Counted from the first letter of the stretch, positions 16,240-25,046 are shown. The stretch: DNA of 64,000 bases from Clostridia bacterium (GCA_017435385.1 JAFSFB010000009.1:62001-126000); one strand, 5' to 3'. Numbers and translations are program-made. The notes: generated by a model not told the origin, from the sequence alone.

Positions 16240-18174
16240 TTATGAATTACTCCGTTTCGAAATTGCTTGTCTGAAATGCGTACTGTTTCCGTCTTTTCTG
16301 CTGAACCACGCAACGACCTCGGCAAACCTTGCCCATGAATCGAACCGTTCCGCCTTGACAGACACAGTATTGTCAGCCTTTTCAAGCGTTGGCTTTTCGC
16401 CGTCAACTATCCTTCTGAAATAGTCAAGGAAATCATATGAAAGCTCAAACTCTGCCGTCACATTGAAAGGATGCTTTGTTATCCCTCTCTGGAATTTCAT
16501 CAGCTCTTCGGATATTTCTCCGTCAATGCCGAAGCCGTCAATAAACTCTTTAAGCTCGGCATAGAATTCATCTGACTCGTATGTCAGACAGAGGAAAAGA
16601 TATTCCTCAAAAGTCCACAGTATATCGCCGAAGCGTGAGTCACAGATGCTCAGAGTGCCCTTTTCGGCAAGCACATCATCAAGCTTTTCCTCAATTCGGT
16701 GCAGCGCTCTGCCGACCGGGCTCTCATGCCTCGGATAAAAATAATCAACAAAGGAGCAATAGAAATTCTTGTAGCTGCTCAGACCCTCGTTATAAAGATA
16801 GAGCGCAAAGAACTGCATAAGTCCCATATGGTGGCATGCCTGAACGACCGCCGAAATAATATTCATCAGCTTCCAGTCCTCATTCGTCATGGAATAAGTC
16901 GAGGTAATGATTGACGAATATTCGGGTATCTCATCGATATCCGATGCGCTTCTGTGAGGCTGATTAAGGGGGATAAGCGATTTTTGGATTTTATACCGTT
17001 CAATATAATCCTTCTGCCCCATTATCGAGCAGGGAAGCCATTCGCAGTTATGAATATAAATCGAGTTATGCTGTCCGAGGTTGAGCAGGCTGTCAAGCGA
17101 ATCAACGAAGCTCTGAACGGTTTCACCGGGCAGACCGAGAATCAGCTCCGTATATGTTGCAATGCCTGCTTCATTATAAAGATTCATCAGCTCCGAGAAA
17201 AACTCCGTGCTGATATTTTCTCTTCCGATGTTTCTGAGCGTTGTTTTGTCCATAGACTGAAACGAAAGCGTAACGCCCTTGCTCAAGCCGTTTTTTTCAA
17301 GCTTCAGCCCGATATCAAAGACCTTCTTGCTGCTGTTCTTCTCGTAAGAAGTCTGGAACTTGACAGGGTAGCCCGTTGCTTTTTTCGTTTCAATGATCTT
17401 GTCCGCAATCTCACCGTCACGGCTGAACATTCCGAAATTTGAGTCCGCAGAGCCAAGACCGAAAATTCTGTTCTTTCCCATCCATTCAATTTCGCCGTAA
17501 ACCCTTTCGATCGGAAATTTACGGATCTTTGATTTCATGCTGCTCCAATCGCAATAAGCGCACGAATTCGGACAGCCTCTTGAAGTTTCGATAAGTGCCA
17601 TAAAAACGAGGTCGGGATTCTCCACGAGGATCCTGTCAAAATATCCTTCAAGATAAGGCGACGGAAAATCGCATTCGCAGGCAACTGCCTCGGGAGTTGT
17701 CAGAATTCCGTTTTCTGTACGCACGGATATTCCAGGAATATCCTCCGCTCTGTCAAGCCCTATAAGAGCCCTCAGAAGGCGGCGGAAGGTTACCTCTCCC
17801 TCACCGTGGAGAAGATAATCGATCTGCGGGCATTCTTCAAGAAGACCTCCGCCGGGGGCAACATGATGCCCTCCGAAAATAATAACGCAGTCGGGATATT
17901 TTTCTTTTATGCGTCTTGCCGCCTCTTTGTTATAATTGCTGTTCCAGAGATATGTTGAAAACGCCACAACACTCGGATCATCAATTTTCTCAAGCAGAGA
18001 ATCGATCGGTTCACGCAGAAAGAATATGCGTTCAAGAGAATAATTCTCCGCAACATCTTTATCTGCAAACGCATAGGCGGAAATCTGACCCGCCGTATAT
18101 GGAATATGAGCAGATTTTCCGTAAATATAATTAACCTGCAGGAAATAGAGTTTTCGTTTCAAGGGGAATTTCAC
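16240..18174 (-). CDS. Cobalamin-binding-type radical SAM protein, paralogue 5
   Basis: 644 aa. FGGHHVAPGGGLL and LHGEGEVTF in the N-terminal domain; cluster motif RGCPNSCAYCDWS near residue 200; GSADSNFG, SFQSMDKTTLRNIGREN, TELILGLPGETVQSF. The C-terminal domain ends VVAWFSRKDG, so it is the only copy lacking the Trp-Tyr/Phe-Gly form of the end motif. The start is taken as GTG 18174 (MKFPLKRKLYFLQ), 20 bases after the stop of paralogue 6, with GAAAGG just upstream; the spacing is short, so the start is less certain than in the other copies. Confidence 0.86.
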   Translation of the reverse strand: MKFPLKRKLYFLQVNYIYGKSAHIPYTAGQISAYAFADKDVAENYSLERIFFLREPIDSLLEKIDDPSVVAFSTYLWNSNYNKEAARRIKEKYPDCVIIFGGHHVAPGGGLLEECPQIDYLLHGEGEVTFRRLLRALIGLDRAEDIPGISVRTENGILTTPEAVACECDFPSPYLEGYFDRILVENPDLVFMALIETSRGCPNSCAYCDWSSMKSKIRKFPIERVYGEIEWMGKNRIFGLGSADSNFGMFSRDGEIADKIIETKKATGYPVKFQTSYEKNSSKKVFDIGLKLEKNGLSKGVTLSFQSMDKTTLRNIGRENISTEFFSELMNLYNEAGIATYTELILGLPGETVQSFVDSLDSLLNLGQHNSIYIHNCEWLPCSIMGQKDYIERYKIQKSLIPLNQPHRSASDIDEIPEYSSIITSTYSMTNEDWKLMNIISAVVQACHHMGLMQFFALYLYNEGLSSYKNFYCSFVDYFYPRHESPVGRALHRIEEKLDDVLAEKGTLSICDSRFGDILWTFEEYLFLCLTYESDEFYAELKEFIDGFGIDGEISEELMKFQRGITKHPFNVTAEFELSYDFLDYFRRIVDGEKPTLEKADNTVSVKAERFDSWARFAEVVAWFSRKDGNSTHFRQAISKRSNS

Positions 18175-18194
18175 TAACCTTTCGGGTAATTCTG

Positions 18195-20084
18195 TCAGCT
18201 CAGGCTGTATAAAGTTGCGCCTTTGCGTCTGCCGTACCAGACGATTTCCTTGGCAAAGCACGGCCAGTCCTCATATTTTTTTGCGGCGGTGAATTCAAAG
18301 CTTGTCCGCACCGCCCGAAGCTCCGCAGTTTTATCGGCTCCGATCTTTTCAAAATATGATGCAAAATCATAGTCGCATTCAAAGGTCTTTCCGCTTTCAA
18401 ACGGGCGTCTGACCGCATTGAGCTGGAATCTGAGAAGCTCTTCATAGACCTTTTTATCCTCAACGAGAGGCTTCACAAAGCCGTCAACAAGTCTTTCAAA
18501 TTCATCGAAATTATATAAAAACTCAAGGAATAAGCCTTCCTCGAAAAACCATGTTACATTACCGAAAACCGGATTGCTGTGGTTCCATTCGCCTTCAAGA
18601 GAGCCGTCAAGCTTTTTCTTGATCTCTCTGAAAAGTTTTCCCGTCAATCCGCTGTCCTCAAGGCAGTAAGAAAGCAGCGACTTATAGAAATCATAATAGT
18701 CAATTCCGAGCTCATAATATGCATAGATCGCAAAATATCTCAAAAGCCCGAGGCTGTGAAAGCATTGAAGGCAGATCGAGAAAAGATTGGCATAAACCCA
18801 TCCGTCACGGGTAAGCGTGTTCGTCGAACGGACAAGATACGAATATTCGGGAATGCCGTCTTTTTTGCCGCTTGCCGAATGAATGTGATTGAATTTGACC
18901 TTCATCGGCTCGATCTCAAACTTCTTCATATAATCGGGATCGCACATCGGTGCATTCGGAAGAAGCTCGCAATAATAAACGCTGATCGAATTATGCTGAC
19001 CCGCTCTGAGAAGCTTGCAGAGTCCTTGGCAAAAGCTCTCCGCCGTTTCGCCCGGCAAGCCGAGAATCAGCTCGGAATAGGTCGGGATCTTCGCCTCGGT
19101 ATAGCTTGCCATGAGATCGGAGAAATGCTCCATGGTCAGATTTTTTCTGTTGATATTTTTAAGTGCATCGTCGCAGAGAGTCTGATAAGCCATTGTTGCG
19201 CCCTTATCAAGCCCCCTCGAGTTGAGAGTTTTCGAGATGTTGAAAACTCTTTCTGCACTGTTCTTTTCATAACACGGTCTGAACACCTTGGGAAATCCCG
19301 TTTTTTTGTTAAGCTCCACGATATATTCCGCAATTTCGACATCTCTGTCAAACATTCCGAAATTCGCATCTGCGCAGAAGCAGTATTCGATCTTATGCTC
19401 GGAAAGCCATTTCAGCTCACCTCTGACCTTTTCCATGGGGAAAAGTCTGAGCTTCTTATGGTTGCTCCAGTCGCAGTAAGCGCAGTTATACGGACAGCCT
19501 CTGTTCGTTTCGATGATCGTGTCAAACATCGTGTCGGGATTTTTTTCGATTATCGGATCGAAAACACCCGTCAGATACGGCGAAGGATAATCCTCGACCG
19601 ACTCGGGACAATTCGGAGCGGTGAGTATCTTGCTTCCGTCGGAATCTCTGAATGCTATTCCGCAGCAGTCACTCAGGTCAGCATTGTCCCTGAGAGCCCT
19701 GAGAAGATTCGCCGTGACCTCTTCGCCCTCTCCGAGAGTCAGAATGTCGATATAATCTTTTTCAAGGAATTCCATTCTGTCCGAAACGCTGTGTCCGCCG
19801 AAAACGATTATGCAGTCGGGATATCTTTCCTTGACCGCCCTGGCAAGAGCTTTGTTGAACTCAACATTCCAGACATATGTTGAAAACGCAGCGATATAAG
19901 GCGATTCCATTCCGTCAACGATTTTTTCAATATCATCTCTGCGGAAGATAATCTCCTTGAAGTCATATTCGGCTGCAATATCAGGCTTGCTCCTGCAATA
20001 GGCAACGATAGTGCCTGTCGCATAGGGCAGATAAACGGACTTGTCAAACGCAAATCCTACCTGAATGAAATAAACGTTTTTCAA
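18195..20084 (-). CDS. Cobalamin-binding-type radical SAM protein, paralogue 6
   Basis: 629 aa. FGGHSVSDRMEFL and TLGEGEEVT in the N-terminal domain; cluster motif RGCPYNCAYCDWS near residue 195; YCFCADANFG, AYQTLCDDALKNINRKNLT, SELILGLPGETAESF. The C-terminal domain has LFSICLQCFHSLGLLRYFAIYA and ends IVWYGRRKG. Start codon is TTG with AGGTG 9 bases upstream, 2 bases after the stop of the heptose enzyme gene, so translation of the two is likely coupled. This direct junction is the best evidence that the radical SAM enzymes and heptose-type enzymes act in one pathway. Confidence 0.89.
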   Translation of the reverse strand: MKNVYFIQVGFAFDKSVYLPYATGTIVAYCRSKPDIAAEYDFKEIIFRRDDIEKIVDGMESPYIAAFSTYVWNVEFNKALARAVKERYPDCIIVFGGHSVSDRMEFLEKDYIDILTLGEGEEVTANLLRALRDNADLSDCCGIAFRDSDGSKILTAPNCPESVEDYPSPYLTGVFDPIIEKNPDTMFDTIIETNRGCPYNCAYCDWSNHKKLRLFPMEKVRGELKWLSEHKIEYCFCADANFGMFDRDVEIAEYIVELNKKTGFPKVFRPCYEKNSAERVFNISKTLNSRGLDKGATMAYQTLCDDALKNINRKNLTMEHFSDLMASYTEAKIPTYSELILGLPGETAESFCQGLCKLLRAGQHNSISVYYCELLPNAPMCDPDYMKKFEIEPMKVKFNHIHSASGKKDGIPEYSYLVRSTNTLTRDGWVYANLFSICLQCFHSLGLLRYFAIYAYYELGIDYYDFYKSLLSYCLEDSGLTGKLFREIKKKLDGSLEGEWNHSNPVFGNVTWFFEEGLFLEFLYNFDEFERLVDGFVKPLVEDKKVYEELLRFQLNAVRRPFESGKTFECDYDFASYFEKIGADKTAELRAVRTSFEFTAAKKYEDWPCFAKEIVWYGRRKGATLYSLS

Positions 20085-20086
20085 AA

Positions 20087-21328
20087 TTATAACACCTGCT
20101 CCAGTTCAAAAAGGCTTTGGTAATGCGCCGAAGCGATCTCGGCAGCATCGGGCTCGTCTGAACCGATGAGAATAATATTTTTTATACCTGCATTGATTCC
20201 CGCAAGCAGATCCGATCGGCGGTTGCCTGCAAGAACTGAGTTTTCCAGATCAATTTCAATTCCGATCTTTTCAAAATCCGAAACCGCATTCAGGATGAGC
20301 CCCGCTTCGGGCTTGCGGCACGGACACACCGCCCGATATTCTTCCAGCACGGCATCGGGATGATGCGGACAGTAATAATACCCGTCGGCAACGACCGCAT
20401 GCTTTTCAAGAAGCAGAGAATCGATATATCCGTGAAGAGCATCGACATCCTCGGGCTTATAAAGGTTTTTCGCTATTCCTGCCTGATTGGTGACAACGAT
20501 AACAAGACAGCCCTTTTCCTTCATTCGGGCAACCGCTTTGTCCGCATCGGGCAGAAACTCAAAATCCTGCGTGCGGTAAAGATGACCCGTGTCAACATTC
20601 AGCGTTCCGTCACGGTCAAGAAAAACCGCTTTTCTTTTTCTCCTTGATTTCAGCATTCCGCTTTCTGCGTTTGCTCTGGCAAACTCCTCGGGAATGCCGA
20701 TATCTATGAAATATGCATCGCTTTCACAAACCCTTACGGGCATGAGAAGCTTTTCAAGCACCTGCTTTTCAAACGAAAATTTTTCTTCGTGTATTCCGTC
20801 AAGTGCGTTTTTGTCAATAAAGTAAATACCGCCGTTTATCAGACCTTCTCCCGAAACGCCCTTTTCGGCAAAGCCGCTGAGCCGGCCGTTTTTAATCTCG
20901 AGAAATCCCGAGCGTTTAACATCAGGCAGTTTTTTTGCCGCAAGAGTTATCGGACAGCCCGAGGACTCATGAAGCCTCTGCATTTTGGAAAGGTCAACAT
21001 CATAGAAGGTATCACCGTTGATGACCGCAGCATATTTTCCTCTGCACATTCCGAGAGCTTTTTTAATCGCTCCGCCCGTGCCGAGGGGGTTTTCTTCACG
21101 GCAATATGCAACCGTCATTCCCCGATATCGGGCTCCGAGGGCTTCTTCGATTTTTTCGGACATATATCCCGTCGAGATAATCGCTCTGTGAACTCCGTTT
21201 GCGTAAAGATAATCCAGAAGATAGGTCAGAAACGGTCTTCCGTTTATCGGAGCAAGGGGCTTTGGCAGGTCATCAACGCACGGTCTGAGCCTTGTTCCGA
21301 ATCCGCCTGCAAGAACGATCGCCTCCAT
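20087..21328 (-). CDS. Bifunctional sugar-phosphate nucleotidyltransferase / heptose-bisphosphate phosphatase
   Basis: 413 aa. Two enzymes fused. Residues 1-225 are a nucleotidyltransferase (AIVLAGGFGTRLRP, PKPLAPINGRPFL, NGDTFYDVD) of the HddC type, which in known pathways makes GDP-D-glycero-alpha-D-manno-heptose from heptose 1-phosphate. Residues 232-413 are a HAD-superfamily histidinol-phosphatase/GmhB-like phosphatase (KRKAVFLDRDGTLN with the DxD nucleophile, VVTNQAGIAK, CPHHPDA and CPCRKP zinc-loop cysteines) that removes the 7-phosphate from heptose 1,7-bisphosphate. The two steps are consecutive around the 1-phosphate intermediate. Flanked by the kinase and the cupin gene. No GmhA isomerase is in the window. 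Nucleotide specificity is not readable. Confidence 0.9.
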   Translation of the reverse strand: MEAIVLAGGFGTRLRPCVDDLPKPLAPINGRPFLTYLLDYLYANGVHRAIISTGYMSEKIEEALGARYRGMTVAYCREENPLGTGGAIKKALGMCRGKYAAVINGDTFYDVDLSKMQRLHESSGCPITLAAKKLPDVKRSGFLEIKNGRLSGFAEKGVSGEGLINGGIYFIDKNALDGIHEEKFSFEKQVLEKLLMPVRVCESDAYFIDIGIPEEFARANAESGMLKSRRKRKAVFLDRDGTLNVDTGHLYRTQDFEFLPDADKAVARMKEKGCLVIVVTNQAGIAKNLYKPEDVDALHGYIDSLLLEKHAVVADGYYYCPHHPDAVLEEYRAVCPCRKPEAGLILNAVSDFEKIGIEIDLENSVLAGNRRSDLLAGINAGIKNIILIGSDEPDAAEIASAHYQSLFELEQVL

Positions 21329-21330
21329 TA

Positions 21331-21693
21331 TCAGTTACCCTCCGCAATAATATCCTTTGTTCCGTCGGGAAGCTCAACTCCCCTGTCATAAAACGAAACG
21401 AGGACCGTGTCCTCTTTATAGTCAAAAGTATGAACAACCTTAGGTTCAATGAGAAACATATCTCCCTTGCCGAAGCTGAAAAGCTCTTTTCTTCCGTCAA
21501 GGCTTGCCTCAACCGTAAACGAGCCTTCAACAACATAAAAGCCCTCCCTGTTGAGAGCGTGATAATGCCTTCCCCTCTCAAAGCCTGCCTTTGAAACAAC
21601 AACATTTATCTGCTTGTAGCCCTCTCTGACAAGCTGAACAAGGCTGCCTCTTTCATCCTCGAAAACAAAATCGGGTTTTAAAATCTTAATCAT
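21331..21693 (-). CDS. Cupin-fold protein, WxcM/FdtA-like sugar isomerase or binding protein
   Basis: 120 aa. Single-domain double-stranded beta-helix: GRHYHALNREGFYVVEGS is the first cupin motif (two His, Glu) and FLIEPKVVHTFDY the second (His). Among sugar pathways, small cupins of this form are nucleotide-sugar ketoisomerases or epimerases (FdtA/WxcM type). It sits 2 bases from the bifunctional heptose gene and 11 bases from the kinase gene, so a role on the same nucleotide-heptose is likely. A purely regulatory or sugar-binding cupin cannot be excluded. Confidence 0.78.
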   Translation of the reverse strand: MIKILKPDFVFEDERGSLVQLVREGYKQINVVVSKAGFERGRHYHALNREGFYVVEGSFTVEASLDGRKELFSFGKGDMFLIEPKVVHTFDYKEDTVLVSFYDRGVELPDGTKDIIAEGN

Positions 21694-21704
21694 CGTGTGC
21701 TCCG

Positions 21705-22682
21705 TCAGTCGTTACATATTATCTGCGTTCCGTCATTTTCAAAGCGGAACCTGACCTCATGCATTCCCGAAAAAACTCTTCGCACGCTTTCGTGGTTCTC
21801 CTCGGGAACATAAAACAGAAGGCATCCTCCGCCGCCTGCGCCGAGAAGCTTTCCGCCGAGAGCTCCTGCGTTCATCGCTTTTTCGTAGCATTCATCTATA
21901 TAATCCGTTGAAATTTTACTGCTTATGCTTCTTTTGAGAAGCCATGTTTCATTCAGAAGCCTTCCGAAATCCCCGAGCGGACACTTCGGATCAATGAGGA
22001 TCTTCTCCGCAGCGTCAACCATTTTCAGCATTTCCGTGAGCTCGTTTTTCTTTCTGCTCATAGCTTCTCTGGTTGTTTCCTGAATTTCAAAGGAATATCT
22101 TGAAAGCCCCGTAAAAAACATCAGAAGATTTGAATTCAGCCTCTGTTTTCTCTCTTCGGGAATTTCAAGCGGTCTGACGGAATATCCGTCTGCGCTGAAA
22201 TCGATTCTGTTGAAGCCTCCGAATGCCGCCGCAATCTGATCCTGAATGCCTCCCGCTTCACCGCAGAGAACACGCTCCAGATATATCGCATCGTCGGCAA
22301 GCTCACGCCTGGTCTTGGATATGCCCTGCATGGTATAGAAAGCGTTCAGCATCCCAACGGAAAATGAGCTGCTTGTTCCGAGCCCTGTTTTTGACGGAAC
22401 ATCCGCATCATAGTTCAGAGCTATTCTTTCAAGACCCAGCCATTTCATCGCATTCCTTATAGCGGGATGCTTTATTTCATCGACTGAATTGACTCTTTCC
22501 GTCTGAGCATAAGAAAGCTGAGTTTTATATCCGAACAGATCGGGAAGCTCTCTGACATTAACATGACAGTATTTATCGAATGTTGTTGAAATGACCGCAC
22601 CGCCATGCTCACGGTAAAACTCGGGAAAATCCGTGCCTCCGCCAAAAAACGACATCCTCACGGGAGTTTTTGAGATTATCAA
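21705..22682 (-). CDS. hddA: GHMP-family heptose 7-phosphate kinase (HddA-like)
   Basis: 325 aa. GHMP kinase: N-terminal ISKTPVRMSFFGGGTDFPEF, ATP loop PSKTGLGTSSSFSVG near residue 100, CGEAGGIQDQIAAAFGGF, and the C-terminal LLGAGGGGCLLFYVP motif. The GGGTD start and the AGGIQDQ segment are characteristic of D-glycero-alpha-D-manno-heptose-7-phosphate kinase (HddA), which phosphorylates C1. The start is TTG 22682, since GGGAGG lies 8 bases upstream and the family begins with IISKTP; the GTG at 22691 overlaps that ribosome site. L-fucose/arabinose-type kinases of the same superfamily are alternatives, but the GmhB-like and nucleotidyltransferase neighbours favour heptose. Confidence 0.85.
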   Translation of the reverse strand: MIISKTPVRMSFFGGGTDFPEFYREHGGAVISTTFDKYCHVNVRELPDLFGYKTQLSYAQTERVNSVDEIKHPAIRNAMKWLGLERIALNYDADVPSKTGLGTSSSFSVGMLNAFYTMQGISKTRRELADDAIYLERVLCGEAGGIQDQIAAAFGGFNRIDFSADGYSVRPLEIPEERKQRLNSNLLMFFTGLSRYSFEIQETTREAMSRKKNELTEMLKMVDAAEKILIDPKCPLGDFGRLLNETWLLKRSISSKISTDYIDECYEKAMNAGALGGKLLGAGGGGCLLFYVPEENHESVRRVFSGMHEVRFRFENDGTQIICND

Positions 22683-22724
22683 CAGCCGCACCTCCCGCTT
22701 ACAAATTCAGAATATGTTCCTCGA

Positions 22725-23789
22725 TCAGGAACTGAAATATGCCGCAAAGCCAAACACTTTATTCGGCGATACAAAAGACATTGTATGGCATCCTATCCAG
22801 ACAATCGCCGCAAGAGCAACGGCAGGATGCTTTTTCGCAAAGCCGCAGACATCTCCGAGCGCACCGACAACCGCCTTGTTTCCGCTCACTGTCAGAGCAA
22901 AAATAACTGCAAGCGGTGCAAGCATAAAGCCGGTTACGCAGCCCGTACCGAAGCATATCGCAGAAGCCGCAGCCGAACCGACAAACGGAAGAATAACTGC
23001 CGAAGCCGTCATTATTCTTGCCGCAACGGAGCTTTCCTTATCCGTTACAGCCTTCACGGCAACATAAACCGCAAATGCAACAAACGGAAGGCATGCCGCA
23101 AAAACCGAACTGAACTGAGCGAAGATATCTCTCATGGAAAAAGCATATTCAAGTCTGCCTGCCGAAAGAGCATGGCTTTCGGTTCCGCCGAATCTGTTGA
23201 TTATCTTCATGAATTCGGGCTCAAGCCTGAGATTGCCCGAGGAAAGGACGGCAAAAAGCGATGCCGAAGCAGCCGATGCCGCTCCCGTAACAGCTTTTGA
23301 CAGCATATTACCCGAGTCGGAAATAACCGCAACAAGAATGCCTGCAACGACAAAAGTCAGCGCCGCACAAGGCATTATGAACGAAATGACCGCCGCCGAA
23401 ACAACCGAAACAATCGCAACGGCGATTCTGTTTTTAACCTTGATGCTGACGATTATCCACACAAGAGTGATTACGAGCGCAAGTGCATGGAAAGGATTTC
23501 TGACAGTAACCGTCACCAGCGGATCTGCAACAGCAAAGACTATAAACAACGCAGGTATCTCCCCCGCCTTGCCGACAGTCTTTGTCAGCAGAAGTGAATA
23601 GAGCACCGAAAAGATCAGCATGCAGACTGCAACGAAAGCGCCGCCGAGGATGTCCGTTACCTTCATATTTCCGATGATAACGGAATAAATGTTTTCAAAA
23701 AGCGGAAGAACGAACAGTGCTTTTATGAACATGACCGCCGCAGGAATGAGCCATTCATTCTTTTTTGAAACAATCGATTTTTCTTTCAT
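22725..23789 (-). CDS. Multi-pass membrane protein of the heptose/radical SAM operon
   Basis: 354 aa, very hydrophobic, about 9-10 predicted membrane spans separated by short loops; Ala/Val-rich. I see no known catalytic motif. Residues 190-225 (LRLEPEFMKIINRFGGTE...) form the largest polar loop. Start at ATG 23789 is preferred because AGGGAT lies 6 bases upstream. It lies 24 bases from the next membrane protein and 42 from hddA in the same operon, so it may be a sugar transporter, flippase, polymerase or GT-C-like transferase. None of these can be chosen from sequence alone. Confidence 0.8.
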   Translation of the reverse strand: MKEKSIVSKKNEWLIPAAVMFIKALFVLPLFENIYSVIIGNMKVTDILGGAFVAVCMLIFSVLYSLLLTKTVGKAGEIPALFIVFAVADPLVTVTVRNPFHALALVITLVWIIVSIKVKNRIAVAIVSVVSAAVISFIMPCAALTFVVAGILVAVISDSGNMLSKAVTGAASAASASLFAVLSSGNLRLEPEFMKIINRFGGTESHALSAGRLEYAFSMRDIFAQFSSVFAACLPFVAFAVYVAVKAVTDKESSVAARIMTASAVILPFVGSAAASAICFGTGCVTGFMLAPLAVIFALTVSGNKAVVGALGDVCGFAKKHPAVALAAIVWIGCHTMSFVSPNKVFGFAAYFSS

Positions 23790-23813
23790 GTTATCCCTCA
23801 TTTCTTCGGGTAA

Positions 23814-25046
23814 TTAGTGATTGATAATAAATATTGCAACATACGAAACCGCCGCAGCCGCAACGGCAACATGCTTTTTGCAGAAATCTGCGATCCTTCC
23901 CGTTACGGTAACGACCGCCTCATTCTTCCTTGCAAGGAAATAGAGAATAAGCCCGAGCTGAACAAGGAAGCAGAAAGATATATATCTCGTGAATGTCCAT
24001 GCCGCAAGAACGGTGAAAACGAGTGCCGCTGCCATGGTTGCTCCGCAGAGGAAGAAAACGAACTTTCCGAAGCCTTTCTTCTCCTCCTTGATAACGCTTT
24101 TCCAGAAAATGCCGAAAAGCACCATTGCGGGAGCCGAGAAAAAGAGAGCGTTGAACAGCATTTTGACGCCGTTTCCCCAACCTATCAGATAAAGCGGAAT
24201 CTGCTCCGAGAAAATGAACTCAGCGGATTTATCCGTGAAATAGTCCATCAGATAGTTATCTGCAAGGTCTTTGAGAATGTAGTCTGCAACGGGTTCGCTG
24301 TAACGGGAGAAAAAGTAGCTTGCCATTTCATGCGCATCCGCAAAGCCGTGGGTAATAACCGCAACATCGTAAACTCCGATGACTATCATTGCAATATAAG
24401 AAACAGCACAAACGATTATGTGCTTTGCCGAAAATCCGCTTTCATAGCATTCATTCAGAAGCACGATTGCAACAAGCAGCATGCTTCCGAGAAGGAAAAG
24501 AGGATTGATGAGCGTCGCAATAACACACAAAACGGGAACGAGCAGTATTCCGATTTTCTTCTGAGAAAGAAAAACCGCAAGCAGAGCAATAGCCCAGAAA
24601 AACTTGTCAACCGCAACATCTGTAAGATATGTCTTGAATGAAAACGGAAGAATACACAGAAAAACGATCAGAACGGCTGCATTTCTGTGAAGCCCGGGGT
24701 TATCCCTTGTCTTATCAAGCACCGAGCCGAGGCAAAGGCTCGCCGAAACTATCAGGAACAAAGAGCCCAGAAATGAAACCACATCAATAACAGTCGGCGT
24801 TACCGTATCAACAAACCAACTGACAACCTCACCGACGAGGGCTCTTGAAACAAAGCCTTTGTCGTAGTTCATGAGATAGTACATCGTGTAGTAATAATCG
24901 TGTGTCTGCATCTTGTTGGCTGCCGTCACATAAATAAGATACGCAGTCAGGGCAGCAAACGGAGCGAGATAGCAAAAAAGCCTTGAATGAACAAAGCTGT
25001 CAAGCCCGGTTCTGTTTACGGATATTTTGCTTTGATTGTTTTGCAA
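23814..25046 (-). CDS. Multi-pass membrane protein, first gene of the operon
   Basis: 410 aa with about 10 membrane spans. N-terminal soluble stretch, first span near residues 28-46, then a conserved-looking outer loop HDYYYTMYYLMNYDKGFVSR with several aromatic residues and an Arg. The DKGFVSR-type loop resembles uncharacterised exopolysaccharide-locus membrane proteins (EpsG/GT-C-like), but I cannot name a family with confidence. Start codon TTG 25046 with GGAGGTG 8 bases upstream. It is the promoter-proximal gene of a ten-gene minus-strand operon running to 11495, so it and the next gene probably handle export or lipid-linked transfer of the product. Confidence 0.8.
   Translation of the reverse strand: MQNNQSKISVNRTGLDSFVHSRLFCYLAPFAALTAYLIYVTAANKMQTHDYYYTMYYLMNYDKGFVSRALVGEVVSWFVDTVTPTVIDVVSFLGSLFLIVSASLCLGSVLDKTRDNPGLHRNAAVLIVFLCILPFSFKTYLTDVAVDKFFWAIALLAVFLSQKKIGILLVPVLCVIATLINPLFLLGSMLLVAIVLLNECYESGFSAKHIIVCAVSYIAMIVIGVYDVAVITHGFADAHEMASYFFSRYSEPVADYILKDLADNYLMDYFTDKSAEFIFSEQIPLYLIGWGNGVKMLFNALFFSAPAMVLFGIFWKSVIKEEKKGFGKFVFFLCGATMAAALVFTVLAAWTFTRYISFCFLVQLGLILYFLARKNEAVVTVTGRIADFCKKHVAVAAAAVSYVAIFIINH

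Noticed and set aside
16240-16406. Long N-terminal extension of radical SAM paralogue 4
   Set aside because: The extension lies inside paralogue 5 in another frame; the ATG at 16238 aligns with starts of the other copies.
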